From NCBI GenBank assembly GCA_003612485.1, contig RAZA01000003.1, positions 1 through 64,000 on the forward strand: 64,000 nt of DNA, in the 5' to 3' direction. The translations under genes and the position numbers were made by a program. The first letter of the stretch is position 1, and the number at the start of each line of letters is the position of its first letter. The notes under the pieces were generated by a model that was given only the letters and a program-made list of their open reading frames with translations, had not been told where the DNA came from and did not search any database. This document shows, piece after piece, positions 25,804-35,078 of the stretch. This DNA is from a bacterium D16-50 (GTDB lineage: Bacteria; Bacillota; Clostridia; Lachnospirales; Lachnospiraceae).

Positions 25804-28800
25804 TTAATAGTAAATTTTCAGCGTCTTGATCTCAAAAGGCCTAAAGTCAAGCACAAGCTCCTGTGCTGCCTCGTATTCCTTAAGGGTCTCTTCCAGCAGA
25901 TTGGTCTCCGCAATGCCCTTCACCGGAATGCCAAAGCTTACAGCCACTCTGTCCCCTGCGCCCTCCGCCTCGTAGAGCCGCAGGATGAAACTCTTCTCTC
26001 CTGCGCCGTCTGAGGGCGCTTCTCCCCTTTGGGGTCTCTCCGAAGGCTTCACCGTCTCCACGATCACATGGTCGGTTCCCACCGTCAGCAGGCTCTCCAT
26101 GGGCAGGCTTCCTGACACCTGCAGCGTCTTTTCATTCAGCAGATATGCAGGCTCTATGACATTCCCGGCAGAAAAGCCCCCTAAATGCGGCAGGAAGGCA
26201 TACGTACACTCATGGATTCCCTTGTCTCCCCTGAAGTCCGGCATACAGCCTCCCTTGTGCAGGGACAGCCGCAGCTGCCCTTCCTTCACGCTGATGCCGT
26301 ACTTACAGTCGTTCAGCACAGCAACGCCGTAACGGGTCTCCGACAGATCGGTGTACTTGTGATTGGATACTTCAAATCGTGCCTTCTCGATGGAAGTATT
26401 GCGGTTTGTGGCTCTGCGGATACAGCCGAACTGCACCTCATGGCTGGCATAGTCCGCATGAATGGCCGTATCGAAGGCCGCCTTCAGGAAACGATGATCC
26501 TCCTGCCAGTCCATCTTGGTCTCAAAGACCACCTGAGGGCTGTCCCCGTAGAAGATCATATCCTGCTCCAGCGTGGACTTTCCGCCGATGCCATAGCGGC
26601 TGCGGATTCTGTACTCCACAGCGCCGTCCGCCACCACCTCTCTGGACAGAAGCTGGGCGCTGTCCTGAAGCTTGCACTCAAAATCGGCATCCACGTCCCA
26701 GTTATCCCAGCCTAGGGATACCTCCTCCGCCATGAGCAGAGTGTTCAGCCCATAGCCTTCTCCCCGAAGCTCACGGCCGTTTCTCTTATCCACAAAGGAA
26801 TCCATATAGCCCTTCTCATTGAAAACCACCTTGGCCATGGGAGTCTCCAGCGTCCGGCCCTGTGCGCAGAACACGGATTCGCCCTCCGCGCTTTCCTCCG
26901 TCAGCTCCAGCACCACGCTGCCGAAGGCGGGGATCACGACTCCCTGAACCGCCAGCCTGCTGCTGCCGTCCATGCCCTTCACCACCTGCTGCTTATAGCC
27001 TTTCACATAAAGGCCCTCAAAAGGAAGATACTGCACATCGCTGCGGGCAAAGGATAGGGTGTTCACCAAGGTGACCGTCCTTGCAGCCTTTCGGGAATCT
27101 GCCTCCGCAGCATCCGCCAGCAGCTCCCCGGTAATTTTTCCGGCCTCGTCTATGATATGGGACACGGCCTCAATGGCCTCGTCATGGGCTCTGGGAATGC
27201 AGGTTCCCGGCAGTATGTCATGGAACTGGTTCACCAAAAGCTCCTCTGTGAGAGGGTCGATCCTCTCTCCCGACGCCGCCTGCTTTTTCTCTATGGCAGT
27301 CCGCACCGTCACATATTCCAGATCCCTGAGGGCAAACTCCGCCTTTCGGTTGTTCCTTTTAATCACATGCTGATTGGTCAGCGTGCCCCGGTGCAGCTCC
27401 AGATACAGCTCCCCGCTATAGACGGAGGGCTCCACCAGACTCTCCTCCAGCTCCTCCATGAAACGGCTCACTGTGGTATGGGAGGTTCTGGGCATCCCCT
27501 CCAGATCCTTAAGGCGCTTTGCCACTTCGATCATGCCGAATTCGGGACCTCCGCCTCCGTCCCCGAAGCCGTAGGAGATCAGCCTCATTCTGGAAACCGC
27601 GCGCTCCTGAATGGTATTGCTGCCTTTTTCCAGCAGGTTCTCCCTCAGGGCAGCCGGATCCGGCCACACATGCGTGCGGTTGAAATGCACCAGAACCTGA
27701 GAGCCGTCGATGCCCTTCCAATAAAAGGTGTCATAGGGAAATACATTGGTATCATTCCACGACATCTTTGTGGTAAGGAAATACTTTATGCGGCAGCCCT
27801 GCATGATCTGCGGCAGGGAAGCACTGTAACCGAAGGTATCCGGCAGCCAGAATGCATCCGATGTATAATTGAAGTTCTCTCTGGTAAACCTCTGCCCCCA
27901 GACGAACTGGCGCACCATGTACTCCCCGGAAGGAATGTTGCAGTCACACTCGATCCACACGCCGCCGTTGGGCTCGTACCGTCCCTCCGCCACCCGCTTC
28001 TTCATATCTTCAAATAGGGCAGGGTACATCCTCTTTATGATGTCGCTGTGGTATGCGGAGCTCTGCACAAAGGTATAGTCCGGGTACTGATCCATCAGGT
28101 TCATCTGGTTGGCGTAGGTTCTGGCGCACTTCTTTTCCGTCTCCCCCCTATGCCACAGCCATGCCGTATCCATGTGGGAATGACCGATCAATCCTGCATA
28201 AGGAGCGGAGGAGGAGTTGTTCTCCTTCAGCACCTTCTTCAGTATCTTGTCCGCCCGGCGGATCTCCTCCCGGAACACCTCCGCATCCTGATTCTCTATA
28301 TCATATGAGATAAAGCTGTGAATCTCCAGCAGCGCCCTCACAAAGTCCGCCCGGCGGAAGCTCTTGTCCTCCAGAGCCTTCACCATTCCGTTTGCCACCT
28401 TCAGGTCAAAATAGAATTCCGCCAGCTCCTCGTCCTTCAGGCAGATATCCACGGGATGATAGACAATCTTGTAAAACTTCTGGGCCTCCACAAAAAAGGG
28501 CTGAGTTCCCTTGATATAATGATTTGCATAATACTCCAAGGCAATGTCAATATGCTCTCCGCCTCTGGCATTCTGGCGGAGCATGTCGCAGTAATGGTTG
28601 CCGTGGCTGTGTACGATGAATTTGGCTGCGAAATTGCCATAGGGCTTTCCGTCCACCCAGAGCATTCCCTCGTACCCCTTGATCCGGGGATAGACAAACA
28701 GCGTCTTCCCCTCCAGCGACTCCGGAACGGTGTAGCCGCCCCGAAACCAGCAGTAGATCCCCTCTCCCTCAAATACCGTCCCGTCCTCACAGTGGGAGAA

Positions 28801-28953
28801 GCAGCTTTCCTCCGGCACGCTGTGGTGACTTCCGTCGGTGAGAAACGCCTTCATCTCCACTGTGTCCACCACCGTAAACAGCTTGGGTTCCAGCATTTCC
28901 TCATATCTCTTTAATTTGCCCAGCATTCTGTCCAACTGTATTTCCGTATACAT
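25804..28953 (-). CDS. Alpha-mannosidase, glycoside hydrolase family 38
   Basis: A 1049-residue retaining alpha-mannosidase with no signal peptide, so intracellular. Catalytic-domain landmarks are the zinc motif HSHMDTAWLW near residue 255, the nucleophile Asp in FWLPDTFGYS, and later FHDILPGTCIPRAHDEA, the mid-domain zinc His. The long beta-sandwich C-terminal half ends in FEIKTLKIYY. Length matches bacterial family members acting on alpha-linked mannose released from host or yeast glycans. It lies 38 bp after the C39-like gene and downstream of an AraC regulator, suggesting a co-regulated glycan-use group. GGAGG precedes the ATG. Confidence 0.96.
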   Translation of the reverse strand: MYTEIQLDRMLGKLKRYEEMLEPKLFTVVDTVEMKAFLTDGSHHSVPEESCFSHCEDGTVFEGEGIYCWFRGGYTVPESLEGKTLFVYPRIKGYEGMLWVDGKPYGNFAAKFIVHSHGNHYCDMLRQNARGGEHIDIALEYYANHYIKGTQPFFVEAQKFYKIVYHPVDICLKDEELAEFYFDLKVANGMVKALEDKSFRRADFVRALLEIHSFISYDIENQDAEVFREEIRRADKILKKVLKENNSSSAPYAGLIGHSHMDTAWLWHRGETEKKCARTYANQMNLMDQYPDYTFVQSSAYHSDIIKRMYPALFEDMKKRVAEGRYEPNGGVWIECDCNIPSGEYMVRQFVWGQRFTRENFNYTSDAFWLPDTFGYSASLPQIMQGCRIKYFLTTKMSWNDTNVFPYDTFYWKGIDGSQVLVHFNRTHVWPDPAALRENLLEKGSNTIQERAVSRMRLISYGFGDGGGGPEFGMIEVAKRLKDLEGMPRTSHTTVSRFMEELEESLVEPSVYSGELYLELHRGTLTNQHVIKRNNRKAEFALRDLEYVTVRTAIEKKQAASGERIDPLTEELLVNQFHDILPGTCIPRAHDEAIEAVSHIIDEAGKITGELLADAAEADSRKAARTVTLVNTLSFARSDVQYLPFEGLYVKGYKQQVVKGMDGSSRLAVQGVVIPAFGSVVLELTEESAEGESVFCAQGRTLETPMAKVVFNEKGYMDSFVDKRNGRELRGEGYGLNTLLMAEEVSLGWDNWDVDADFECKLQDSAQLLSREVVADGAVEYRIRSRYGIGGKSTLEQDMIFYGDSPQVVFETKMDWQEDHRFLKAAFDTAIHADYASHEVQFGCIRRATNRNTSIEKARFEVSNHKYTDLSETRYGVAVLNDCKYGISVKEGQLRLSLHKGGCMPDFRGDKGIHECTYAFLPHLGGFSAGNVIEPAYLLNEKTLQVSGSLPMESLLTVGTDHVIVETVKPSERPQRGEAPSDGAGEKSFILRLYEAEGAGDRVAVSFGIPVKGIAETNLLEETLKEYEAAQELVLDFRPFEIKTLKIYY

Positions 28954-28991
28954 CGGCTCTGTCCTCCATTTTGTTCTTTCATGGGCCTACA

Positions 28992-29660
28992 TCAGCATTT
29001 GATCTCCAGATATCCTAAAAGCTTGGACATGTCATACTCCTCCAGCACGCCCAGATTGGAATCATAAAACTTGCCGTCATAATGCACCAGATAATGGCAG
29101 AAACGCCCCATCTTCTCCATCATGACACAGCACTTGGGCAAAACCGCATCCCGGCCCTCGGTATAATTAATGACATCAGAATGATCTATTCCATAATAGT
29201 TCAGGGCGGAAATCACCCTGCCCATGGTAGCCTGCCACTCCCTGCAGTCCATAACGCTGATCACCTCAGCAATGGTGACTCCTGCCAGCATGGCCACACA
29301 GGTCTGTCCGCAGAGGCCGTCTTCGGGCTGGATAATGACCTTCATGCCGTCGATTTTCCGGATAGGATTCTCGAAGCTGTAGGGGCTGTTCTGATCCATC
29401 CTGATCAGCGTGTCCGTGATATGGAGCAGAATCATATGGGGCACGCCCAATTCCACACAGGCCCCGTCCTCGTCCTTGATGTGAATCTCATAATTTCCCT
29501 TGTCCTTGGGCAGCAGCTCACAGTCGATATGCCGGTTGTCCAGCACTACGTCGCCCTTGATGATATCCCTCTGCTTGCAGACCTCCCACACATTGAAGGG
29601 AATATGGATCATGTACCCCCTATCCTCCTTCTCAACCTTGGACTGAAAAAAATACCTCAT
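28992..29660 (-). CDS. DUF1905-like plus C39/papain-like domain protein
   Basis: A 222-residue protein without signal peptide. Residues 1-90 form a small beta domain (KEDRGYMIHIPFNVWEVC, IKGDVVLDNRHIDCELL) that looks like DUF1905/AbrB-type barrels. Residues 115-222 look like a C39 bacteriocin-processing or papain-type fold: the nucleophile region DGLCGQTCVAMLAG, then RFCHYLVHYDGKFYDSN with a His and a following Asp/Asn in triad order. ATG at 29660 has GGAGG seven bases upstream. It sits between the AraC regulator and the GH38 gene. A peptidase or peptide-binding role is inferred from the fold pattern only. Confidence 0.55.
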   Translation of the reverse strand: MRYFFQSKVEKEDRGYMIHIPFNVWEVCKQRDIIKGDVVLDNRHIDCELLPKDKGNYEIHIKDEDGACVELGVPHMILLHITDTLIRMDQNSPYSFENPIRKIDGMKVIIQPEDGLCGQTCVAMLAGVTIAEVISVMDCREWQATMGRVISALNYYGIDHSDVINYTEGRDAVLPKCCVMMEKMGRFCHYLVHYDGKFYDSNLGVLEEYDMSKLLGYLEIKC

Positions 29661-29897
29661 GCATTTACCTCCGTTCCGGGCAGCGCCCTCTTTCCTGCTG
29701 TTTTTATCCTCTTTTCTGTCCTGTCTTTTAGCTCTCTCCAGACCTCTCCTGTTCCGCTTGGGCAATCTTGCCAAGAGCCGGTCTTCCTCCGGCACCCTAA
29801 AAATCTGTCTTCTTCCGTCGGCCCGCCGGAAGCTTATTCACCGGGAACTTATTGCCAAAGCCTCATCCAAGGCTCCTTTCCCTGAACCCCTGCACCG

Positions 29898-30758
29898 CTA
29901 CGCTCTGGCATTTCGTCTGGCCTGAGAGGGCGAGACCCCGTATCGCTTTTTGAAAAGCTTACTAAAGTGATAGGCGTCATCATACCCCACCTGCGCCGCC
30001 ACCTCCTGAATGCTCCCCTCATAGCCACCCTCCAGCAGCTCCTTGGCCTTCTCCAGCCGAATATTGATCAGATGACGGATGGGGGCGTTCCCCGTCTCGC
30101 TCTTAAAGATTCTGGACACATAAAAGGGGCTCAGATACATATTCTCCGCAATCTGGTCCAAAGAAATCTTCTCGCTGTAATGCTCCTCCACATAGTTCAG
30201 TATCTGTTCTACCACATACTTTTTGTTGGCAGACTCGAAATCACAGCCCTTGGGCCTCTCCATGGGCTCGCACTGCTCCCGGATCACCAACAGCAGAATC
30301 TGAATCAGGTAGGATTTCAGCATAAAATACCGCCCCTGCCTGCGGACGGCATTCTCCGCCTCCATGGACGCACAGATCTTCATGAGCCTCTGGCGCAGCT
30401 CCCCCTCGGTATGGAGGATGTGCTTCCCCTTTGGACAAGGCATGGAGTTCGCCTGACAGCCCGTGATCTGTATGTCGGAAAAGCCCACAAAAAACTCTGT
30501 GGCCGGCACCTCCGCTTCGGGACAGAAGATGGCCTGATGCCTGACGCCGGGATTGATGACCACCAAATCCCCTTCCTGCACCGGATAGATCTCATCGTCC
30601 AGCCGGTATTTTCCCTCCCCGGAAAGCACGAAGGCAAGCTCCACGTAATCATGGCTGCGGTATTCGTCGGCATCCCTATGTCTGGTTCCTTTCCATATGA
30701 ACAGAAACGTGGGATCCATCTCGTCCACCGATATTTTGGCAGTCTGCATTCCTTCCAT
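29898..30758 (-). CDS. AraC-family transcriptional regulator
   Basis: A 286-residue regulator. An N-terminal cupin sensing domain (RSHDYVELAFVLSGEGKYRLDD, PVQEGDLVVINPGVRHQ) is followed by two helix-turn-helix units at the C-terminus (SLDQIAENMYLSPFYVSRIFK; SIQEVAAQVGYDDAYHFSKLFKKRYGVSPS). Proteins of this layout sense sugars. It is divergent from the ABC exporter genes and upstream, on the same strand, of the C39-like and GH38 genes (237 bp gap), so the mannosidase group is its likely target. GGAGG precedes the ATG. Confidence 0.93.
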   Translation of the reverse strand: MEGMQTAKISVDEMDPTFLFIWKGTRHRDADEYRSHDYVELAFVLSGEGKYRLDDEIYPVQEGDLVVINPGVRHQAIFCPEAEVPATEFFVGFSDIQITGCQANSMPCPKGKHILHTEGELRQRLMKICASMEAENAVRRQGRYFMLKSYLIQILLLVIREQCEPMERPKGCDFESANKKYVVEQILNYVEEHYSEKISLDQIAENMYLSPFYVSRIFKSETGNAPIRHLINIRLEKAKELLEGGYEGSIQEVAAQVGYDDAYHFSKLFKKRYGVSPSQARRNARA

Positions 30759-31131
30759 CTCATCCTCCCTCCCCTTCGGGGATTTCTCCGCCTGAAAGCC
30801 TCCTGCAGAGCGATTTCTGATCTTTGGGAATCTCTTTTATGTTATTTTAACCGTTTTCCCTTTAAATGTAAAACAAAATCTCAAAATCCTTCGGCAATTT
30901 TTCCCGCCAAAGCCGGGGCTTTGTCTTCTTTATGTGCAGTTCCTCCCGTGGACAAAAGCAGCCGCAATATTTTCCATCAAAGGTGCAAGATACTCCATTC
31001 TATTTTGTATCTCAAAAAGTACAATGGTGCATAAGCAGACGGCGGGGAAAAACATCCCCCGGAAGGGCATCCGGCCCTTGGGCTGCGGAAATCAAGGTTT
31101 GGGATAGACAATATCCCGGGGAGGATTACAT
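30759..31131. promoter_or_regulatory. Divergent intergenic region between araC-type gene and ABC exporter
   Basis: 373 bp with no gene. A usable minus-strand promoter is TTTACA (30867-30872), 17 bp, TAAAAT (30844-30849), directed at the AraC gene. On the plus strand a TACAAT at 31020-31025 could be the -10 of the ABC genes, but no good -35 is seen. A short GC hairpin (AAGGGC/GCCCTT, about 31064-31080) lies in the ABC leader. Confidence 0.5.
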
Positions 31132-32904
31132 ATGACACCTTTGAAATGGTTCTACGGATTCCTGAAGAAGTACCAGTGGCTCATGATACTGGGACTCTTT
31201 CTCACCACGGTCATTGCGGCGTTGTCCATCGTCAACCCATTCATTTCGGGAATCATCGTGGACGATGTGATTCAGGCAGGCAACTATGATCTGCTGCCCT
31301 GGCTCGTGGCCTGCCTGCTGGGCGTCACTCTGGGCAACAGCGCCCTGCGCTTTCTGTACCAGCTGGCCTTTGAGACGGCTTCCCAAGGGGTGCTCTACGA
31401 CATGAGAGGCAAGGTATACCGGAAATTTCTGGAAGAGGACATGGCGTTTTATAATAAGAAGCGCACCGGTGACCTGATGAGCCGCCAGACGGGGGACATG
31501 GACGCCATCCGCCATTTCGTGGCGTATGACATTTATGCCATCTTCCAGAACATCCTGCTGTTCATTTTTGCGCTGCTGATGATCTTCACCGTAAACACAA
31601 GGCTGGCTCTCTGTATGCTGGTGGTTCTGCCCTTTACTGCCATCGCCACCTATAAACAGTCCAAAGAGGTGAAGCCTGCCTTCCAGCGCAACCGCAATTG
31701 CTTTTCGTCCCTGAACGCCTTCGTTCAGGAGAACATCAGCGGAAACCGGGTGGTGAAGGCTTTCGCAAAGGAGTCCTATGAAAAAGAAAAATTTCAGGTC
31801 GAAAACGACAAATTCCGGGACGCCCAGATAAAGGGTTCCCGTGTGTGGATGAAATATGTGCCTATTTTTGAAATTCTGTCCTATGCGCTTACCGTCGTCC
31901 TTATGCTTTACGGCGGGTATATGGTCATTCAGGAGGAGATCACTCTGGGGGATCTGGTAAAGGTAAACGGCTACCTCTGGATGCTGAACTCGCCTCTGAG
32001 GATGGCGGGCTGGTGGGTCAACGACATACAGAACTTCATCACCTCCGTGGAAAAGATATACGCCACCTACAGCGAGGAGCCCAAAGTGCGGACTCCCCTT
32101 TCCACAGACGCTCAGGAGCCCTCCTTCTCCCACGGACATGAGAGAATCTCCGGGGAGGTGGAGTTCCGGGACGTAGCCTACAGCGCCGACAACGAGGATA
32201 TCGTAAAAAACATCAATTTCAAGGCCCACGCCGGCCAGACCGTAGGCATCATCGGCTCCACGGGATCCGGCAAGTCCACACTGATGAACCTGCTCTGCCG
32301 ATTCTACGACACCACCTCCGGGCAGGTGCTGGTAGACGGCAAGGATGTCCGCCAAATGGATCTCTACAATCTGCGGGACAACATCGGCATGGCCATGCAG
32401 GACGTGTTTCTGTTCTCCGACACCATAGAGGGAAACATCGCCTACGGAAGGCCCGACTGCAGCTTTGATCAGGTAAAACACGCCGCCATTCAGGCGGATG
32501 CCAACCACTTCATCTCCGCTTTGCCGGAAGGCTATGATACCATTGTGGGCGAGCGGGGCGTGGGCCTCTCCGGAGGGCAGAAACAGCGGATCTCTCTGGC
32601 CAGAGCCCTTTTGAAGGATCCTTCCATTTTGATATTAGACGACACTACATCCGCCGTAGATATGGAGACGGAAAGCTACATCCAGAAACAGCTAAAGACG
32701 GTCCGCAAGGGCTGTACCGTCTTCATCGTGGCCTACCGCATCTCCTCCGTGAAGGGCGCCGACCTGATTCTGGTCATGGACGAGGGCCGGATCATCGAGC
32801 AGGGCACCCACGAAGAGCTGATGGCCAGAAACGGTTATTATGCCAAGACCTTCCGCAGCCAGTACGGAGAAGTCCCTCAGGAACTCATTCAGAAAAGAGC
32901 ATAG
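31132..32904 (+). CDS. ABC exporter half-transporter with degenerate ATPase site
   Basis: A 590-residue type IV ABC half-transporter: six membrane helices, then a nucleotide-binding domain. Walker A is GSTGSGKST and the signature LSGGQKQR is normal. Walker B ends ILILDDTTSAVD, with Asp replacing the catalytic Glu, and the switch His is Tyr (IVAYRISSVK). These substitutions are the mark of the non-hydrolysing partner in heterodimeric exporters (the LmrCD, BmrCD and TM287/288 type). The partner with canonical residues follows at 33161. GGGGAGG precedes the ATG at 31132. Substrate unknown; drugs, lipids or peptides are possible. Confidence 0.93.
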   Translation: MTPLKWFYGFLKKYQWLMILGLFLTTVIAALSIVNPFISGIIVDDVIQAGNYDLLPWLVACLLGVTLGNSALRFLYQLAFETASQGVLYDMRGKVYRKFLEEDMAFYNKKRTGDLMSRQTGDMDAIRHFVAYDIYAIFQNILLFIFALLMIFTVNTRLALCMLVVLPFTAIATYKQSKEVKPAFQRNRNCFSSLNAFVQENISGNRVVKAFAKESYEKEKFQVENDKFRDAQIKGSRVWMKYVPIFEILSYALTVVLMLYGGYMVIQEEITLGDLVKVNGYLWMLNSPLRMAGWWVNDIQNFITSVEKIYATYSEEPKVRTPLSTDAQEPSFSHGHERISGEVEFRDVAYSADNEDIVKNINFKAHAGQTVGIIGSTGSGKSTLMNLLCRFYDTTSGQVLVDGKDVRQMDLYNLRDNIGMAMQDVFLFSDTIEGNIAYGRPDCSFDQVKHAAIQADANHFISALPEGYDTIVGERGVGLSGGQKQRISLARALLKDPSILILDDTTSAVDMETESYIQKQLKTVRKGCTVFIVAYRISSVKGADLILVMDEGRIIEQGTHEELMARNGYYAKTFRSQYGEVPQELIQKRA

Positions 32905-33145
32905 GGCTGATGCGGTACTATCTATCAGCAGCAGCCCGCACAAGGCACTGATTCCTTTTCGGACGCATGCACTTTGCGGCCGGAACGGAATCACCGGAGC
33001 CGGGACTTGTGCGGGCTGATGCGGTACTATAAATCAGCAGCAGCCCGTGCAAGGCACTGATTCCTTTTCGGACGCATGCACTTTGCGGCCGGAATGGAAT
33101 CACCGGAGCCGTGCCTTGGCAGGGCTGATGCGGTACTATAAATCA
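32904..33145 (+). repeat. 109-bp tandem direct repeat between the two ABC exporter genes
   Basis: Two full units (32904-33012 and 33013-33121) and a partial third (33122 to about 33145) start with gggctgatgcggtacta. They differ at only a handful of positions. Each unit can form two hairpins (GGGCTG/CAGCCC, and TGATTCC/GGAATCA around a GC-rich core). The first unit begins on the stop codon of the upstream gene, and the partial third runs into the ribosome site of the downstream gene. No reading frame in it is convincing. Confidence 0.95.
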
Positions 33146-33160
33146 AGAAAGGAAAAAATC

Positions 33161-34945
33161 ATGGCACGCAATCGATATGACATGGATGAAATATTGGAGG
33201 ACAGCTTTGACATCAGTCAGCTTAAACGACTGGCCGGCTACGTGTCCCCCTACAAGAAAAAAATGGCCGGCACCATTATCCTGATGCTCAGTGCCTCCGC
33301 ACTGACCATGATGGTGCCCATCTTCTTCCAGCGCATCATGGACTACTATATTCCTCAGAAGGACATGGGGAAGGTGGCGGCGGCCAGCCTCCTGACGCTG
33401 GCGGTGGCATGCTACTCCGCCATAGCCATGCGCTTCAAGATCAAGACCATGAGCGCAGTAGGCCAAAACATCATACACGCCATCCGCACGGATATTTTCA
33501 ACCACCTGCAGGAACTTCCCTTTTCCTACTACGACGACAAGCCGCACGGCAAGATTCAGGTGCGGGTCGTGAATTACGTGAACAGTTTAAGCGACCTTTT
33601 AAGCAACGGTATCGTGAACACCGTCACCGATCTATGCAACCTTTTCTTCATTATTATATTTATGCTGATATGCGACGCCAGACTGACCTTGCTCTGCCTC
33701 TGCGGACTGCCACTGTTGGCACTGGTCATCGTGTTCATCAAGCGCAAGCAGCGCCGGGCATGGCAGATTCAGTCCAACAAGCAGAGCAATCTCAACGCTT
33801 ATATCGCAGAAAGCATAAACGGCATCCGGGTGACACAGTCCTTTGTCCGGGAGGATGAGAACAGCCATATTTTCAGCGGTCTCAGCGCAAATTACCGCAA
33901 GGCATGGATGCGGGCCATCAAGTTCAACTTCACCATGGGGCCCAGCGTGGATATGATCTCTGCAGTCACCACTGCCTTCATATATGTGCTTGGAATCCGG
34001 TGGATACTGGCTCCCGACTCCACCCTCACCGTGGGCGTACTCATCGCCTTCACCGCTTACATAGGGCGCTTCTGGGCCCCTATCAACACACTGGCAGGCT
34101 TTTATAATTCCCTGCTCACCGCAATCTCCTATCTGGAGCGCATCTTCGAGACCATAGACGAACCCGTGCTGGTCAAAGATGCGGAGAACGCCGGCCAGAT
34201 GCCTCCCATCAAGGGGGAGGTAGAGTTCAGGGACGTGAGCTTCAGCTATGAGGCCGGACACAAGATATTGGAGCACATCAATATCACCACAAAGCCGGGG
34301 CAGACCTACGCCTTCGTGGGACCCACCGGCGCAGGCAAGTCCACCATTGTGAACCTGATCAGCCGATTCTACAACGTGGATTCCGGTCAGGTACTTATAG
34401 ACGGAACGGACATTTCTACCGTGACCATACATTCCCTGAGGAGCCAGATGGGCGTGATGATGCAGGACAGCTTCATCTTCTCCGGAACCATCATGGACAA
34501 TATCCGCTACGGGAACAGAGAGGCCACGGACGAACAGGTCATAGCCGCCGCCAAGACGGTGTGCGCCCACGACTTCATCATGCAGATGGAGGACGGCTAC
34601 TACACGGAGGTCAATGAGCGGGGCAGCCGGCTCTCCGCCGGCCAGAGACAGCTCATCTCTTTTGCCAGAGCCCTGCTTGCGGATCCGAAGATACTGATTC
34701 TGGACGAAGCCACCTCCAGCATCGACACGGAAACGGAGCTGCTGCTGCAGAAAGGCCTCAACGAGCTGCTCAAGGGACGCACCTCCTTCATTATCGCCCA
34801 TCGGCTCTCCACCATCCAGAACGCAGACTGCATTATGTACGTGGACAAGGGCGGCATTCTGGAGCGGGGCACCCACCAGTCTCTGCTGAACAATAAGGGC
34901 GCTTACTACGATCTGTACATGGCACAGTACGATTTTTTGGCATAA
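33161..34945 (+). CDS. ABC exporter half-transporter, catalytic partner
   Basis: A 594-residue half-transporter with six membrane helices and a complete ATPase site: Walker A GPTGAGKST, signature LSAGQRQL, Walker B ILILDEATSSID with the catalytic Glu, and switch His in IIAHRLSTI. A cytosolic N-terminal stretch (DMDEILEDSFDISQLKRL) precedes the first helix. It pairs with the degenerate half-transporter just upstream to form a heterodimer. ATG at 33161 follows AAAGGA; the longer frame through the repeat region is not coding. A strong terminator follows within 10 bp. Confidence 0.95.
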   Translation: MARNRYDMDEILEDSFDISQLKRLAGYVSPYKKKMAGTIILMLSASALTMMVPIFFQRIMDYYIPQKDMGKVAAASLLTLAVACYSAIAMRFKIKTMSAVGQNIIHAIRTDIFNHLQELPFSYYDDKPHGKIQVRVVNYVNSLSDLLSNGIVNTVTDLCNLFFIIIFMLICDARLTLLCLCGLPLLALVIVFIKRKQRRAWQIQSNKQSNLNAYIAESINGIRVTQSFVREDENSHIFSGLSANYRKAWMRAIKFNFTMGPSVDMISAVTTAFIYVLGIRWILAPDSTLTVGVLIAFTAYIGRFWAPINTLAGFYNSLLTAISYLERIFETIDEPVLVKDAENAGQMPPIKGEVEFRDVSFSYEAGHKILEHINITTKPGQTYAFVGPTGAGKSTIVNLISRFYNVDSGQVLIDGTDISTVTIHSLRSQMGVMMQDSFIFSGTIMDNIRYGNREATDEQVIAAAKTVCAHDFIMQMEDGYYTEVNERGSRLSAGQRQLISFARALLADPKILILDEATSSIDTETELLLQKGLNELLKGRTSFIIAHRLSTIQNADCIMYVDKGGILERGTHQSLLNNKGAYYDLYMAQYDFLA

Positions 34946-34950
34946 ACATA

Positions 34951-34978
34951 CAGCCGCCGGAAGTTTTTCCGGCGGCTG
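34951..34978 (+). terminator. Terminator of the ABC exporter operon
   Basis: A 12-bp inverted repeat (CAGCCGCCGGAA, 4-nt loop) starts 5 bp after the stop, followed by a modest T-rich stretch. Confidence 0.85.
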
Positions 34979-35078
34979 CCTATATTTGCCTCCTATTGCC
35001 CAGTCGGCGGCGGCTCAAAGCCGCGCTTTCCTGCTGCTTTTCCCTTCGTAGAATCCGGCAAGTCCCCGGTTTAAAGGC

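Noticed and set aside
32904..33145. CRISPR-like or REP-like array
   Set aside because: Two and a bit units of 109 bp are identical throughout, with no spacers; it is a simple tandem duplication.
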